DNA from: Camillea tinctor
Taxonomy: Eukaryota > Ascomycota > Sordariomycetes > Xylariales > Xylariaceae
Direction: 5' to 3'
Length of the DNA stretch: 64,000 nt
Assembly (NCBI GenBank): GCA_022578605.1
Contig: MU394051.1
Span: 1,227,664 to 1,291,663, forward strand
How positions within the stretch are numbered: the stretch's first letter is position 1; each line of letters begins with the position of its first letter. The notes beneath the pieces are model-generated. The model had not been told where the DNA came from and did no database searches. It saw nothing but the letters and a program-made list of their open reading frames with translations. Positions 1 through 18,452 of the stretch are shown here, in pieces. A program made the translations under genes and the position numbers.

Positions 1-1416
1 TCTCCGGATCACGCCTCGAAGTCGAAGCGACAGGTTGTTTTGGGTTTGAATAATTGGAATGGGATGGGAATAGGACTTTGGGATCACTCCAATCAGCACA
101 ACCACAAATGGAATCGGGATCACACCAGGTCGCGGGATTGCCCGTGGAACAGAGGCCGAGATTGGAACTGGCGTAAGGAGAAGCGTCACGATTTCGGTGA
201 AATTGAGTGGGTTGGCCATTGGCAAGAGGCTCATTGAGCTCTCTTGTCAGTGCGGTCACTTGTGGTTAGGCTCATCCGTCTACCAGTATAGGGGTTTTTG
301 TCTTGGGTGTCTGTCAAACATTTTATTTTATTCTGCCATGTCTTGTTCTTGATAGCGGGGTTACTATTATTTTACTTCTTTTTGGGAAAGTATTGGGATG
401 TTGACGCACGAGACTACGGGGAGGTCAGAAGCTGTTTTCTTTGCTTTTTTTTTTTGGCTTGTGTTGGATCATTCAAAGTTTGGCAATTGGCAGCAACACC
501 CTTGGCTTAGACTCGGTAGACGGATCTAGCTTTAACTCGCTCTCTAGGTATTAGATATCTCCAGGTTACTCGAAAAATACCAGAAGTTACCCACTCAAAT
601 CACGTTGCTCACCTGCTATATTTAATGCGTGCCATGACCTAGACGATGTGTTTTAGGAAATTGGCAATATCCAATCTCTCCCTCTATAATAGGCACATGC
701 CGACTAATCCTGTTTACTGCTTATAAAGCAGAAGCTCCATTTTAGCAGAGCTCGAGAGCACTGCTGCTATAGTACAATAGATCAATTCACGCAGGGCACT
801 AGGGCTACTGCTGAGGGGCTAGGTAGGTCTAGCCAGTTAGACCAATTAACTGAATAGGAGGAGGTAAGGCGCGCGAAGATGTACGCTGACATAAAATAGG
901 ATGCTCTAAGATTTGATGTGAATAACTCGATGCAGAGAAGCTGTAGTCGAGATTGGACTTGATGATTCACGAGTTGAATGATGTTTATTCAAGATCCATG
1001 TAGGTTTCATATTTATGTAAGTATTTGAAGAGAAGGGAAGGAGAGGATAGTCATTTGATAGGTAGTCAAAGTAAGAAAGGGAAGGGCGTCTGAGAGTAGG
1101 GTAGGTGATATCAGAATGTGATAAGTGTTAATAGATCAATATGTATGATAAATATATCGTATATGTCTAGGTAACTAATCAATATTCAATACCTCTCCCT
1201 CCCAGGTACATATAATGATGAGAACCTCGCCGTATGATACGATGACTACGATAGTATCCTACTTACCTCCCTACTACTTGCTTACCCCTTAATAGTTGGT
1301 TGACTTGAACCTTTATGTGGCCATGATGTATGCTTGGTTAACTCCCTGGTCGTGTCACTTCTCCTTCCTTGATAGTTCTTGAGGCCTTTTCGCTGCACTT
1401 TAATGCCCTCTGCTGC
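1..1416. other. Left edge, no supported gene
   Basis: No convincing coding region. The first 240 bases are rich in GGAAT/GGGAT-like words and give a short Trp-, Asn- and Arg-rich open frame that looks like translated low-complexity DNA. A gene cut by the window edge cannot be excluded. Confidence 0.4.
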
Positions 1417-1674
1417 TCATATGGCAGCTCCTGCTTTTTCCCAACTGGGGGAATCCACATATCGAAATAACTTGAACATGTAATCTTCTCCGGAAAACTT
1501 CATTGCGGCGTCGAAGTCTAACATGATGAAATCGGAATCGGAATCGTTTAGGGCGAGTTTCCTTGCTACCTTCTCAGTTGTCGTGGCTTCCTTGGAAAGA
1601 CTGAGGAGCGAAGTCGAATGCTTGGAAGAAAGGTGATTCAACCATTCATCGAATTCAACCACTTTAGTTCCCAT
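1417..1674 (-). CDS. Small hypothetical protein, possibly a last exon
   Basis: This is an 85-residue frame from ATG at 1674 to the stop at 1417. It is not recognised. Its composition is protein-like: acidic and helical, with a DSDSDFIMLDFD stretch and the C-terminal run FRYVDSPSWEKAGAAI. The frame stays open upstream to 1806, where the minus strand reads CTGAATAG, a possible 3' splice site; from there the model would be 129 codons plus stop. It may therefore be the terminal exon of a longer gene rather than a complete one. Against that, any earlier exon would overlap the plus-strand candidate starting at 1844. Function unknown; reality of the gene is uncertain. Confidence 0.35.
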   Translation of the reverse strand: MGTKVVEFDEWLNHLSSKHSTSLLSLSKEATTTEKVARKLALNDSDSDFIMLDFDAAMKFSGEDYMFKLFRYVDSPSWEKAGAAI

Positions 1675-1843
1675 CGCCTCTTCTGAAGCGCACCTCTTCC
1701 TCTTCCACCAACCATTCCCATAACCATGACTATTGCCTTTTTGGTTCCTTATAGATAAAGCCTTGATACACCAATCCGATACATCGTTGGTTTCCCAAGT
1801 AGCAGGCTATTCAGTATCGTCGAGGCGGAGAATAACCATCATC

Positions 1844-2551
1844 ATGACCATGGATAACGATCGCATCGTATCTTTCGAAGCAGTCGACAATAACCTCACA
1901 CCCTCAACAACCCCAAGCACCACACTAAACATCGACTTCAAGCGCGATGAACGTAAACGTGCCGATGCTCCACTATCCTGTTTCGTTTGTCGCCACACTA
2001 GCCTTTCGAGCCATTTCAGCTGCTGTGCCGTGTGTCGCAACGTCATCAAGCCTGGACAATACAGCAGTAGACAGCAGGAATACCCTTTGTGGCCAAAACC
2101 GGTTCGAGATCCAACTTCTACTACGACTTCCTCTAGGCATCTAGTACCTCACGATAATACAAGCGATGAAAGTGATCAACACCGTCGCCCACTGCGATGA
2201 TGAATTGTGCAAGTTCTATCATAATCGGTGGATGTTCGCCTTCTGTGTGTTGCTCGAAATCACCCAGCTGGTGTTGGCACCTTTAGTGCTGTCGATGGGC
2301 CTGGTCAGGCACAACCAGAGCCTGTTGCGGTACAGAGGGTTCATATTCATAACATGGTGGCAGATGTTCATGTCGCCACGGAGGCGTCACGCAGGGAAAT
2401 CAATTGCTTTAGATCAGCTCGCCGCCTGTCTGCTCCTCGTATGGGTTTATGCCGTGGCACACAGCGAGTGGTGTCACTGGAACCTGTTCCACGTAAGCAA
2501 CGTGCTCTTAAGAATTGCGTTTCCTTTATGAAGAGGACGGCGATGGCATGA
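1844..2551 (+). CDS. Hypothetical protein with CxxC..CxxC zinc-ribbon-like pair
   Basis: This is a tentative two-exon model. Exon 1 starts at ATG 1844 (a second ATG lies at 1850) and is Ser/Thr/Pro-rich. It contains CFVC followed about 12 residues later by CAVC, spacing that suits a small zinc ribbon. The frame hits TGA at 2198, but a GT-AG intron of about 96 bases (GTGATC at 2172 to CCCAG at 2267) would join it in frame to an open stretch ending with TGA at 2549-2551. That second part is basic, with many Arg and Val. The intron is inferred from phase only; its branch point is poor. No family is recognised. A short nuclear zinc-binding protein is possible but unproven. Confidence 0.35.
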
Positions 2552-3507
2552 AAAACAACAAGAGTCGATGATTTTGGTATTGCTATGGGTTCCTAGAGTT
2601 TCTTAGCGGCTCAAATCGCAACAGAAGCCTGGCAGAGTCGTGATATTGATAAGTGTCCCTGATTTTTTTGGATTTTTTGGGGGGCTCCCATCGCTTGTGA
2701 GAGAAGTGGACAGAATTTGAAAAGGCATAATATAGACTGTGAGAAGATAGCGAGCTCGAGTAGGAATCAAGTAGTTATTCGACAGCGAAAGGAATCGATA
2801 TGAGAATTCTATAATACGCGAGGTGAGTTCGTCATATAGTAGCTATGTACTCGGTTGAGTATGGGATAATGATGATATATGCAGCGGGATGGTTTAAAAG
2901 AAGAGAATGATTTAGACAAGATAAAAAAGAAAAAGGAGGGAAAAAAAACTACTCAGTGGGATGTGAGGCCAAGGAGTGAAGAAGGGCTTTGAGGGTTAGG
3001 TCTAGTATAAGTACGTACCTACTTCCCTCATGTACTACATAGTACATACAGCTAGACATCTTGCTGGTTGAGGTTGAGACCCAGTCTCTGATTGGCTGAA
3101 AACATATCAACCCGTATAGTGGCCCGTGCGTGACCCAGTTGGGCAGCTATCTATGGGTTCTTCACCTATTATGGTTTAAAGGGTACTCGTAAGCAACCAA
3201 TGACGTGCCGCGGGGTACGACTTATCAACTTATCGGGGACTGCGGGGCAAAGAACAACCACCACATGTGCACCAAACCGATAAACCGATCGCGCTTCTGT
3301 GTAAATTTCAAGTTCGCAGTCATTCAGTTTATTATTCCCCTTCTGTGACTCGATCCTACACCTAAGGTCCTTTTCTTACAGTCGCGCACTCGGCCACCCA
3401 GCAAGCCATAGTCTTGCTTTTCAGCTTTCACAAAACTCAGACAACCCCTGTTGAATACTTCCCCGTCAACTTCTTCTTTTTTTTTTTTTAAATCCCCCCA
3501 AAAAATC
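2552..3507. other. Intergenic region and promoter of the prolyl-tRNA synthetase
   Basis: No gene is seen. The last 60 bases before the start codon at 3508 include a T-rich tract and an A-rich segment directly before ATG, as is common in fungal 5' leaders. No specific factor site can be assigned. Confidence 0.5.
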
Positions 3508-6220
<2,713 letters not shown>

Positions 6221-7244
6221 TGGGGAGGCATACACAAGTATATCATACTAGACTATGTATGTCACGTTTCTTTTATGATGGATTGATTCTCATGGCTCGA
6301 TGATATCTCCCCCATGTTCATCTAATCTACCTTGCGGAGAAGATTGCCAGAGAAAGACACCGAGCTACGGAAGCAACAGGGGAGGACATTCAAGCCTTCT
6401 GCTTGCTGAATTTAAGACGAATTTACTTACTCGTTGTTTCTATCGCTGGATACCTTTACTACTACGTACCTCCTGCCATTGCTGCCCCCCTCAGATAGAT
6501 ACAAATTAGTAATTACACGCAGACTCTTCGTCCTGTGGTCAAATAAAATCCGTGCTCATAAAGGTGAACGAACATCTTATATATCAACTATTTCTATTCA
6601 GAGAAAACTATTGATAATTGTAATTCGAGGTATTCTGACTGTTGCACGGAGATTCTGTATTCTGATTATCTCCATAGGTTATATCTGTATCTATATAGCT
6701 TGTTTGAAGATTAAACCAGAATAAATGAACGATACCTTGCCTGTAAAGGTTTGCCTAATTCAGGGGTAACCTCTTCCAGTTTTTGCACATCTATCTCTGT
6801 TTCTTACATAACCAAAAAAAATACCACCGCTACTAGGTACTATCTTATACCAACTCTGTTGTTCTCCATTGACTATATCTATCCTATCCTCCATAGCCAG
6901 AAAAATGATAGGTGTTCATATATGTATATATAGATAAACTAGAGGCATTGTATCAAGGAGAATTATCATTGCGAGTCAGACAAGATGGAAGGACAGATAA
7001 ACAATATAACTAATGCCCATAACCATCTTCCGATTTTGATACTCCTCTTTATAGACCTGACCCGTCATAGCATACCCAGTATAACGTACAAGGATGATGA
7101 TTTTTATATCCTGTTGCGCTGGGGAGGAAATCTTATCTATCCAGGTTATCTTGGGTATCTAGATACAGTGGTACGGAGTGTAAGAAACACAGTCACGTTG
7201 GTTGTCGTGACGTAATGTGTGGCATATAAATGCCGCCACTACTA
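6221..7244. other. Convergent intergenic region
   Basis: This region holds the 3' flanks of the prolyl-tRNA synthetase (+) and Avt1 (-) genes. It is AT-rich with short chance open frames only. Terminator or polyadenylation signals cannot be pinned down. Confidence 0.5.
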
Positions 7245-9737
7245 CTATGCCGCTTTGATAAGATCCCTAGGCAGGAACGCCCATACCGTTCCGACTATGG
7301 AAATTGTCAAAGATAGGAGCATGACAGACCAAACAAAGATACGCTCTCTGAAGGCGATATCATGCCCGAAGAGCTTCAAGTAGAAAGCAAGTGGGAGTCT
7401 ACACATATCATGTCAGTAAATGAATTTTGAATTTGGCTTCTATGGGTCAGTTGAGCCTATAGTAGGAAATGATTGGAATATTCAGTGGTAGAGCAAGGGA
7501 ACACTCACGTTATACAGATAGTAAAACAGAGAGCACTGCCCATGAAAGCCATGATCGAGTCAAAAGCTGGGAAAAGGATGGCAATGACTAGGAAGACGAG
7601 CAAAGTCATCACCCGGATAAAAGCCTTCAGCAGCCCACGAGAAGTGCTGGAGAGGCCTACCAGGGATGGCTCCTCAGAAACAACCTGATCTCGGAGGCCA
7701 AATAGGACCTCGAACGTCGCGATGATAGGTTGGGCATTCAGAGGGATCTTCGTTAACGGTATAACAGCGATGAAGATGACGAGAAGGATATTCAAGACCT
7801 GGGGGTAACCGGTGGTCTCGAGTATGTTCGCCGTGATCTCATCACGGACCCCGTCACCAAACATGACGAGTCCTACAATGGCTACAGCTGCATCAATGAT
7901 AAGCTAGATGATTATTAGTATCATTAGGGGTTATAAAAGCTTGATATAGTATGAGACGTACTGTTACACTGAACGTATACTTGACCGCCTGCTGATTATT
8001 AGCCCGCATCTCTCCACCAAAGCTGAAAATCCGTACCTTGTTATATTTATAAGGATGCCGCATGTCGCGGTATATCTGTTTCTCGTCAGTTTGGGTTTCG
8101 ATGCTTGTTCGAAGGAACGAGTTAACTTACATTAGGGAAAACACTATGCCCGCCCCATGGCGACATGAGCAGCCCAAACGACAAAGGCAATGTCAGCCAA
8201 TTTTCGGGAAACAGATAAGTCGTTGCGGGATCAATAAGTGAACCAGGAGCCTGTGTTTTAATTAAACCGTCTAGAATGACAATAATTGCAACTAAACCCC
8301 ATATCAGCATCATCATAATAAGGTTATGTATAATACCACATAGAACTTACTACTTAAACAGCAAACAATACCAACAAAACTAGTAAAACTTAGAAGTGAA
8401 AGAGGGGCAAACTGTAGGGGTATTAAAACCAGAGTGCAGACCACTTTCCACTCGGTGAGTGTCATGGTACCGGGAAACAGGAGGACGAGCGAGTCGGCGA
8501 ATAGAACGATGAGAGCAACGCAAGCGGCGAGTAATTCTAGAGAAAAGAGAACAGCAGTGGCAATACGAGCCTTCTTCCCAAAGGAGATGTATGCGATGTC
8601 GGAGAAGGTGATCAGAGTATTGTCGAGATCCATACATCTGGCCAGTATCCTCGCCGTCCAGCTAGTCACAAGAGCGCCAAGGACCATGGTGATTAGCCCG
8701 CAAACCCAGCCGGCATACTTGAGCCCCATAGGCAAACTCAGCAGCCCGACACCAATAAGAACACTTTAAGGTGGTCAGTAACCACTAGGTTGGATATAAC
8801 ACTTTCAGGAGAGGACCAAGGATCACTAACTTGGTAGAGTTGACGATAGTCTGCGGCAGAGTCGACTGACCCGATACGGCAAGGACAATTTTGCCATCTT
8901 GTTCAACTTCTTTCACCAATATGGGCGGACGTTCTCCGTCTGGTACGTTCATACCAGCTTCATGTTGTTGGCGCCATAACTCTGCGGCATGGGCCATAGA
9001 AGAATGGGTAATGCCCGATTCAATGCTATTGATGGTGCCGTAGCTTCGTGCTGAGTTGAAACTTCCAATGAGAGGAGGAGTGGCCAAGTGCGGCGCTGAA
9101 AACAGAGAATTGCTGCGCAAAGAATCCGTTCCCGAGCTTACCCTGCGGAGATCACTGCCGAGGTGCTTGCGCTCGTCTTGGTGACTTTCTGATTGACCAA
9201 GATGACCACCAATTGGGGTTGATACATCGTGATCGGAACTTCTTGCCGCCTCTTCAGATGGGTGTCTAAGTAGTGGTGTTCTAGGTCCTGCTTCAAGGTC
9301 AGCCCTCCCATGATGGCTGCCGGGTACCGTCGTATGGACTGGTTCCTGATCAGGAGCGAAGATGAAGGCAGGCTGCTGGGGTATAATTTCGTGAAAGGCC
9401 GAGGCTCGTTGCCAGCTTCGACCAAAAGATCTAATACTATTAACGCCACCAATATCGGTAATTGCAGCCAATGTGTTCGTCATTGAAGATCTATAAAAAA
9501 TGGATCGTTAGTTGCGGCGGGGAAGATGGAATATCGAACCACTCAAACTACTCAGACCACCTACCGCCGTCGTCTTCGCTGGGGATAGTCCTGACGTTCG
9601 CGATCATCGCTGTCACCTAAAAAAGCATCATCGTCAAAGCGAACGCTGTGATTGCCAACGGAAGATGGACTTCCGCTACGACTAGTTGAAGCGCCACGCT
9701 CATATTCGGCCCAGGTTGTAGGCTGCCTCGAGGTCAT
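7245..9737 (-). CDS. AVT1: Vacuolar amino-acid transporter, Avt1-type (Aa_trans family)
   Basis: This is a proton-coupled neutral amino-acid transporter of the AAAP family, acting at the vacuole membrane. The model has eight exons: 9565-9737, 8831-9490, 8351-8763, 8131-8291, 8037-8075, 7962-7988, 7509-7903 and 7245-7398, totalling 2,022 bases (673 residues). Residues 1 to about 270 form a hydrophilic Ser/Arg-rich cytosolic tail. The membrane core follows, opening with NSTNVLIGVGLLSLPMGLKY, which is highly typical of Avt1, then SPWGGHSVFPN, IYRDMRHPYKYNK, GLVMFGDG and ILLVIFIAVIPLTKIPLN. About ten or eleven hydrophobic segments are visible. The ATG at 9737 was preferred to an in-frame GTG six bases upstream. 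Exons 5 and 6 are only 39 and 27 bases. It is divergent from Cdc48 across 3 kb. Confidence 0.93.
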
Positions 9738-12719
9738 TGTCACGGAATGCGATCAGGCGAGACAGACAAAAAGGAATTCGACTCGGACTTGCAATTTATG
9801 GGTTAGAAAAAAAGGAAGAGGAGAGGGAAAATATCAAGTTTCACGCGCGTGCTTCGTGAAGAGAGTGTGTAAGTTATCACGATAACTAGGTACTCGCTAG
9901 TGGGAATCGAGATAGATAACACCAGCTACTACTACTGCAAGGTCTAGGATGCCTTGACTATCCTAGGAGGACGAGGGGCGACTTATAGGTTATAACACAG
10001 CTGAGGGCAGGGGCGATCTCATCGGACGGATACTACCTTATCGTCGCTAACACAGACAAGGAAAGAAAAAAAAATCTTCACTTGCACTTTCCATGTAGGT
10101 AGGTAAGTTCTGGGGGAAGAGCATACCGGTCACAAGGTTTTATTTTCAGAGGGTTGCAGGTGAAGTTTGTATGTAACCGACCATCCAAATACTATAGAAG
10201 GTTCGCGACGGCTGGTGACGGGATCCCCACTACATTGGGTTATCATTGGCCAATGCAGACTATCCCTGTTCATGCATTTCTCTAGAAACTCGTGAGCAAG
10301 CAAGGCTGAATATCTTTTTTGATTCCAGATCGTGGAGATGTAGGCAGGTGCCGTGCCGGCATTGATTCCCCCCTCCTTCGGCCGTCATCGCTTCTCATCG
10401 GGATTAAACTTCTTCAATGCATGAGATTCTGAGATGCATTTCGATATTGACAAACCGCGATTTCACTTCACATGGAGAGAAAAAAAAAAGGGAAGACAAA
10501 AATTTTTTTCTTCATTTTGCCCCCGAGTCGTAACATGTCTGCATGTGTTCCATCCTCGAGAAGTAATGTGACAATTTTCGTTTTCCGTTTGGACTTTTTG
10601 TATTTTTACTTCACCATGTATAAAATGTAATCTATTAAGTAATAGTTGGAATTATAATTAAGAGCAAGCTTCTATCTTCTATTTTGTTATCTGCTATTGG
10701 TAGTGTTTACTTCGCTATTTCATTGATATCTATTTACCTGAGTTGTAACCCACGGGCACTGTGCAATATTGGTGTGTGGCCGCGTGATGTCAACCGTATC
10801 GGGTTATCTCCAGATGAGGTCATACCGCTTCTGGCGACCTCTGACGAACATGCACAATGATCGGCAGATTGGGAAGTCTCACTCTCATTGGTCCAGTCAA
10901 TTATCCGCTTGGCAATATAGGTATAGATATCAATTGTTTTCACCTACCTATTACCAAAGTTCGTAGACATCCTTCAACATCTGCTTCTTATATCTATGTA
11001 CAAATAATATTTACCATCATACAAATCTACACTATTTATCTCTTTGGGTGTACTGTAATGCTTTTTTTCATCTCTTGCGAACTATTACGCATTATCTTAT
11101 GTCATGTTGGGACATAGAGATTGTACTAAGTAGCATGCTAAGATATTTAACCCCGCTATCCTCCGATACTGAATAGCGTGTAGAAACAGACCAGACGAGA
11201 CCAGACACTACCTGACCCCTATAACCGAGATTTTGAGGGGACAATTAGCACCGGCTCTAGGCATACGAAATAGTATATATATATATATAGATGTAGGATG
11301 AACTCATACGTGATTGAGACATTACCTACCTAAATATCTTCTGTTACTTGGTGAGAGCAACCTGGTGTTGATATCACAGTAACGCAGAAGTGTTCGTTTG
11401 TTTACCTCCGCTTACTTTTATTTAAGAATATGGGAGACACGGCTACAGTTACACTTAGTTGTTGCCCAGGTGGATAACAACCGGTAGTGTGACAGTTGGT
11501 TGTACAAGGCGAAATATAACCAACTTCTAAGAGCTGGTATATATTAGCGAGGCAGGGTGATACCTAGAAGTAACACTAATATATGTTAAGATATAACGAT
11601 AGGTAATGACCAAAAGGATTCTATCGATTTTACGGTATAGAAGTAATAAGAAGAAGGAGCCTTGCCCGGGGAAGACGCGGGAAGCTGAGAGTATTGAATG
11701 CAGGTACAAGCCAAACCTGCCTAAAAGTTGAATTGTCCCCAATGTTGTCGCATTGATTTGCTTGCGTACGAAATTGTCTGCCTGGCAGCTGACCAGTAGT
11801 GGGGTGAATATGAAGGTACATATCCAATCTGAGAGATAGTAAGTACCTGTCCGGCTAAATTTATAGGCGCCATTACATACTTTCATAGGTACGTAGGAAG
11901 TAGCCTTTGTACTATTTACTAGTACGTAGTGTACAAAGTAACTTGGGGGACGAGTATACGTAGTAGGTCCCTGCCTGCTTGCCCTTGCCTAGGTTACATA
12001 TGTATGTATATTGTACCTGTAATTCTCTAGTACATACATAGTACTTACCCAACACCGTAGATTTGAAATTATTTCAAGACAGGTATGTGCTGAAGTTATA
12101 TGTACGTAGGTACACAACCTATGGAAGATGATGGCAGGTACGATAGATGGATGCTAGCTCAGCTTAATAAGCCTTCCAATAGGCAAGTTGTCTTGTATTT
12201 GGTAGAAGACTTTAGAAGGTGGCGGCTAAGCAACACTACTTCCTCCATTTTATTAGTGTAAAAAGTGGTTGAAAACTGGTCCGAGCTTCCCCACCAACTT
12301 CTCGGCTCGTCATCACTGGTAACCTACAGCTCAGACCCCGATTAGCAAACCAGCAACCTGCAACTGCAGTAGTGTACAGAGCAAAGAGCACCTTACCTAC
12401 AGCACAAACTCCGAAACCTTCAACCTTCAACATCCATCTCTACTTTTTTATTGTTTTTTCTTTCTTTCTTCCTTCCTTTCTTCCTACACATTCATCGCAC
12501 CTCTTCTCCCATCCATTGTCGGAAGCTCAACCTTGCAAATAAATATCTTCCTAGGATATTTTTGTGAGATCTAGGCTTCTTTTCCATCCCCCCCCTCTCC
12601 CGCCGCCCACCTATCTTCCCACAGACATTCCCCACGCCATCATCCACCATTGCCAGATAAGAAACCAAGCCTCATAAACTTTACAAACGCCTTGCCTCCA
12701 ACTAAGCAAAGCAGACAAG
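9738..12719. other. Divergent intergenic region between Avt1 and Cdc48
   Basis: No supported gene is present. The stretch holds the promoters of both flanking genes. The last 300 bases before Cdc48 (about 12.43-12.65 kb) are strongly pyrimidine-rich (runs of TTTC and TTCC), a common feature of highly expressed fungal genes. A TA repeat lies near 11.28 kb. Short open frames here have no protein-like character. Confidence 0.5.
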
Positions 12720-15493
<2,774 letters not shown>

Positions 15494-17589
15494 AAAAGGC
15501 GATGAAACCAAGATATTGGCAGTGTGGTAGCACTGCTGCTGTATTCTAATTCCCTTGCGCGTCATTTATCCTGCTGCATGACCAACGGACATTCTTCTCT
15601 CAGACATGAGTTAGTTTTGCCCTGTTGCCTGGCTATCGTGGATAATGGAAAGGATCAGCACTTCTGATAGACTTCGGTCGACGGAGTGCTAAGTAGCAGC
15701 ATACGGTTGATGACGCTTGGGGTGAAATGACGGAATGGTATCATACGCTTCTATAATCTTCCAGGTAGCGTGCTTCCGTCCAAATAGGACACGGCATCAT
15801 TTGCCATAGGCACAATAAAACCAGGCGATGGATGATACTTTACGATAGATCTCATATAAATTGATTTCGCTCTGCACAAACGTCTCTTGCGTCCAATAGA
15901 TGTGACATTACCCTTACATATGTTCTTAGGCTTGATGCATGGTCTAGTTAAGGATTTTATCAGGCATAGATATTAATTGTGTAAGGATACCAGTGGAATG
16001 GACCTTAAGTGAATAGTGAACTTTGATTCTCGCGAGGACTAGACAACCATTATCTGCTAGGCTGATTTACGACGAGGTTAGGAATGCGATGGTTGGCGGG
16101 ACTGCACGAGTATAGGAGAATTCAAGTCATATTCACGTATAGTGCCCTACTAAGTAAGTCTATCAATTTATATTCCACCATGTTGCTTTGTTTTTATTCT
16201 GTTGGTATGACTAGACACCTAATGCCTACCTAGATATATTTATATCACGAGGAAAGTAGGAGGAGGCTAATGTCTTCTATAAGCCTATTAGGGCCTGTGA
16301 ATATGTATATGTTAGCTTGCATCCACCCCTAGCCACAGTTTTGATTTTATATATATGCCCTAGATCTACAACAAGCGTTCTGCCAGTCCGTCTACCTAGA
16401 TATTCCTAGGAGGGGAGGCGAATGTGCCTACGAGTTGCTCAATGTGTACCTTAGGCAATGAGCCCACATACATGCTATCCAGGTTGGTATTTATATACCT
16501 ACACACAATTACATATGTATATCTGGTTCAAGCACTGATCTGGGTTGCTACCATTCTCCATCCAACGAGAAGCTGCTCATCAATAATGGGATCCCTATAG
16601 TGGACTCGATCAGGTTACCTTACCTATGCTAGACACGACCAGTTCCGATGTCTTACCAATGATGCTTTTGTCTAATACTTTTCGATGTTTTATGTTCTGT
16701 TCGGATGTTTGGTAAAGGGGAGGGGTTCTTCTCATCAACACGATCTGTCCGTGACGTCCAACGCTGTTATCCTTATAGGCGAATAAGATTCAAAATGGCG
16801 ACGTTCTTTTCCCCGGTAATTTTGCTACGTCTATAACTTGGGTATCTTTAGAGAGTTTTATATATTGACCTACTCTCTTCTTCTCTCTCCTAGTTCCCCC
16901 GCCTATAGTCCTATGATAAACATCCTATAAAACCAACAAGTTATAGAGAATAGGGGATGGATTAAGACGGAAGACTTAAATTGTGATAGATTTTAAATTT
17001 TTATGGGAGATATTTTGTTGAAAAAGAATAGGAGAATCCCTAGAGTGCGAAAGAAAAGGAAAGAAGGGAGAGGGCGAAAGTCAACAAGAAACAACCACAA
17101 AAATGTATGAAAACTGTACTCTACTATCTGCTCTTCTCCCCTCTTTTTTTCTTTTCTATACATATCATTCCTTTCCTACCTCCGTATATGCTGTTCCGGG
17201 GACGGTGGGGTTTGTTACCTCCCAAAACCCATCCCAGGTTTGCCTTGGCCTCAGCTCCGATCAGAGATGAGGTCAACGGACCTAGAGACATACATACATC
17301 GAATCCTAAGAATTAGGGGGTTTCCTTTCTTATCCTTAGTCTTTATTTCTTCTCTGAAAGGGGCCGTTTTGACGGCTTTATTCCAGCGCCCGCATACTCG
17401 AGCGGGGGTTTTTTTTTTTTTTTGCCTCGAGGACATTCGCTTGTATGTGAGTTGTCACCACGTTTCAAAGTAAACATACACGTCTCCCATGAGCACACAG
17501 AGAACTTTTTCAAGCTTTTTTTCTTTCCCTTTCTGTATACAATATTGCCTCACCACCTTCTACTTCGCACTCTACTCCCATCGCCCAAC
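15494..17589. other. Convergent intergenic region
   Basis: This holds the 3' flanks of Cdc48 and of the small minus-strand gene. It is AT-rich, with repeated CTAG/TAGG-type words and several poly-T tracts. No gene is seen. Confidence 0.5.
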
Positions 17590-18452
17590 TCAACCGCCCG
17601 TAGCGCCATCATCGATCTCGCAAACGGCCTCGAGGCTTTCCCTCGCGACCTTCAGCACGGTTTCGACGACGGCCGCCGGTATGGCCAGGTTCGCGTCTGC
17701 GGTCCCATTCTTATTACCATTATTCCCGTTCGTGGTAGCGGCCCCGTTCAGCTCGGCGCCGTTCTTCTCCGTCCCGTTCTTTGTATTGTTGTTGTTGGCT
17801 TCGGCTTCGGCGGCTACGGCGGCGGTGTCGTGCCGCACATCCTCGAGGACGCGCTGTATGAGCGCCGGGAAGGTGCTGACCTCGCCGGAGCGCAGGAGCG
17901 CCAGCGCGTGGGATTGTATGGCGGAGGGCCAGTTGGCGCTGTGCGCGTCGAGGGAGTGGAGGAGTTGCTCTTGGATCCTAGGGGAGAGGAGGAAGAAAAG
18001 GTTGGTTGGTTAGCAAAAAGAGGGAGGTTGGTTCGTCATCTAGAGTTGTGTAATGTTTGCTTTTCCTTGTTGTGTATTTGTTCTGTGTTGCTAAGGGATT
18101 CAAAGGGGGAAGGGAGAAGGGGAGGGATGGGGAGAATGCGCGCAAGTCGCATTTTGCTGGGCGCGGTGGAAACGAGGATACAAGATAGGCGATGTGCATG
18201 TACATATGTGTATGCATGTATATGTACGTGTAATTGCGTATATCTATACATGTACATGTAATAGATATAGGTATCGCGTGTAGATGGACGATGAGGACAG
18301 TGAAATGGTACGTTTCCCACTTACTTGTTTATGTGTCCTTCCCGAAGCAGCAGTGTATTTATCTGCGATCTCAGGTCCGGATCGAGTGTTGCGGGTGTGT
18401 AGTTTGTCGCCGAGTTCGGTACTTTGACCGGCGTCGATGGCGGATGCGACAT
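17590..18452 (-). CDS. Small conserved-looking protein, function unknown
   Basis: Two exons, 18325-18452 and 17590-17977, give 516 bases and 171 residues. The N-terminus is Pro/Thr-rich; residues about 25-90 form a predicted helical domain (LRSQINTLLLREGHINK, then IQEQLLHSLDAHSANW and LLRSGEVSTFPALIQRVLEDV). An Asn/Gly/Thr/Lys-rich linker follows, then a final helical block (VVETVLKVARESLEAV) and an acidic end. The intron is 347 bases, long for this window; its donor is GTAAGT and its acceptor is a pyrimidine tract ending CCCCTAG. The splice joins the helical domain in frame, which supports the model. No named family is recognised. It is divergently placed from the Hmt1 gene across the gene-poor stretch. 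Confidence 0.72.
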
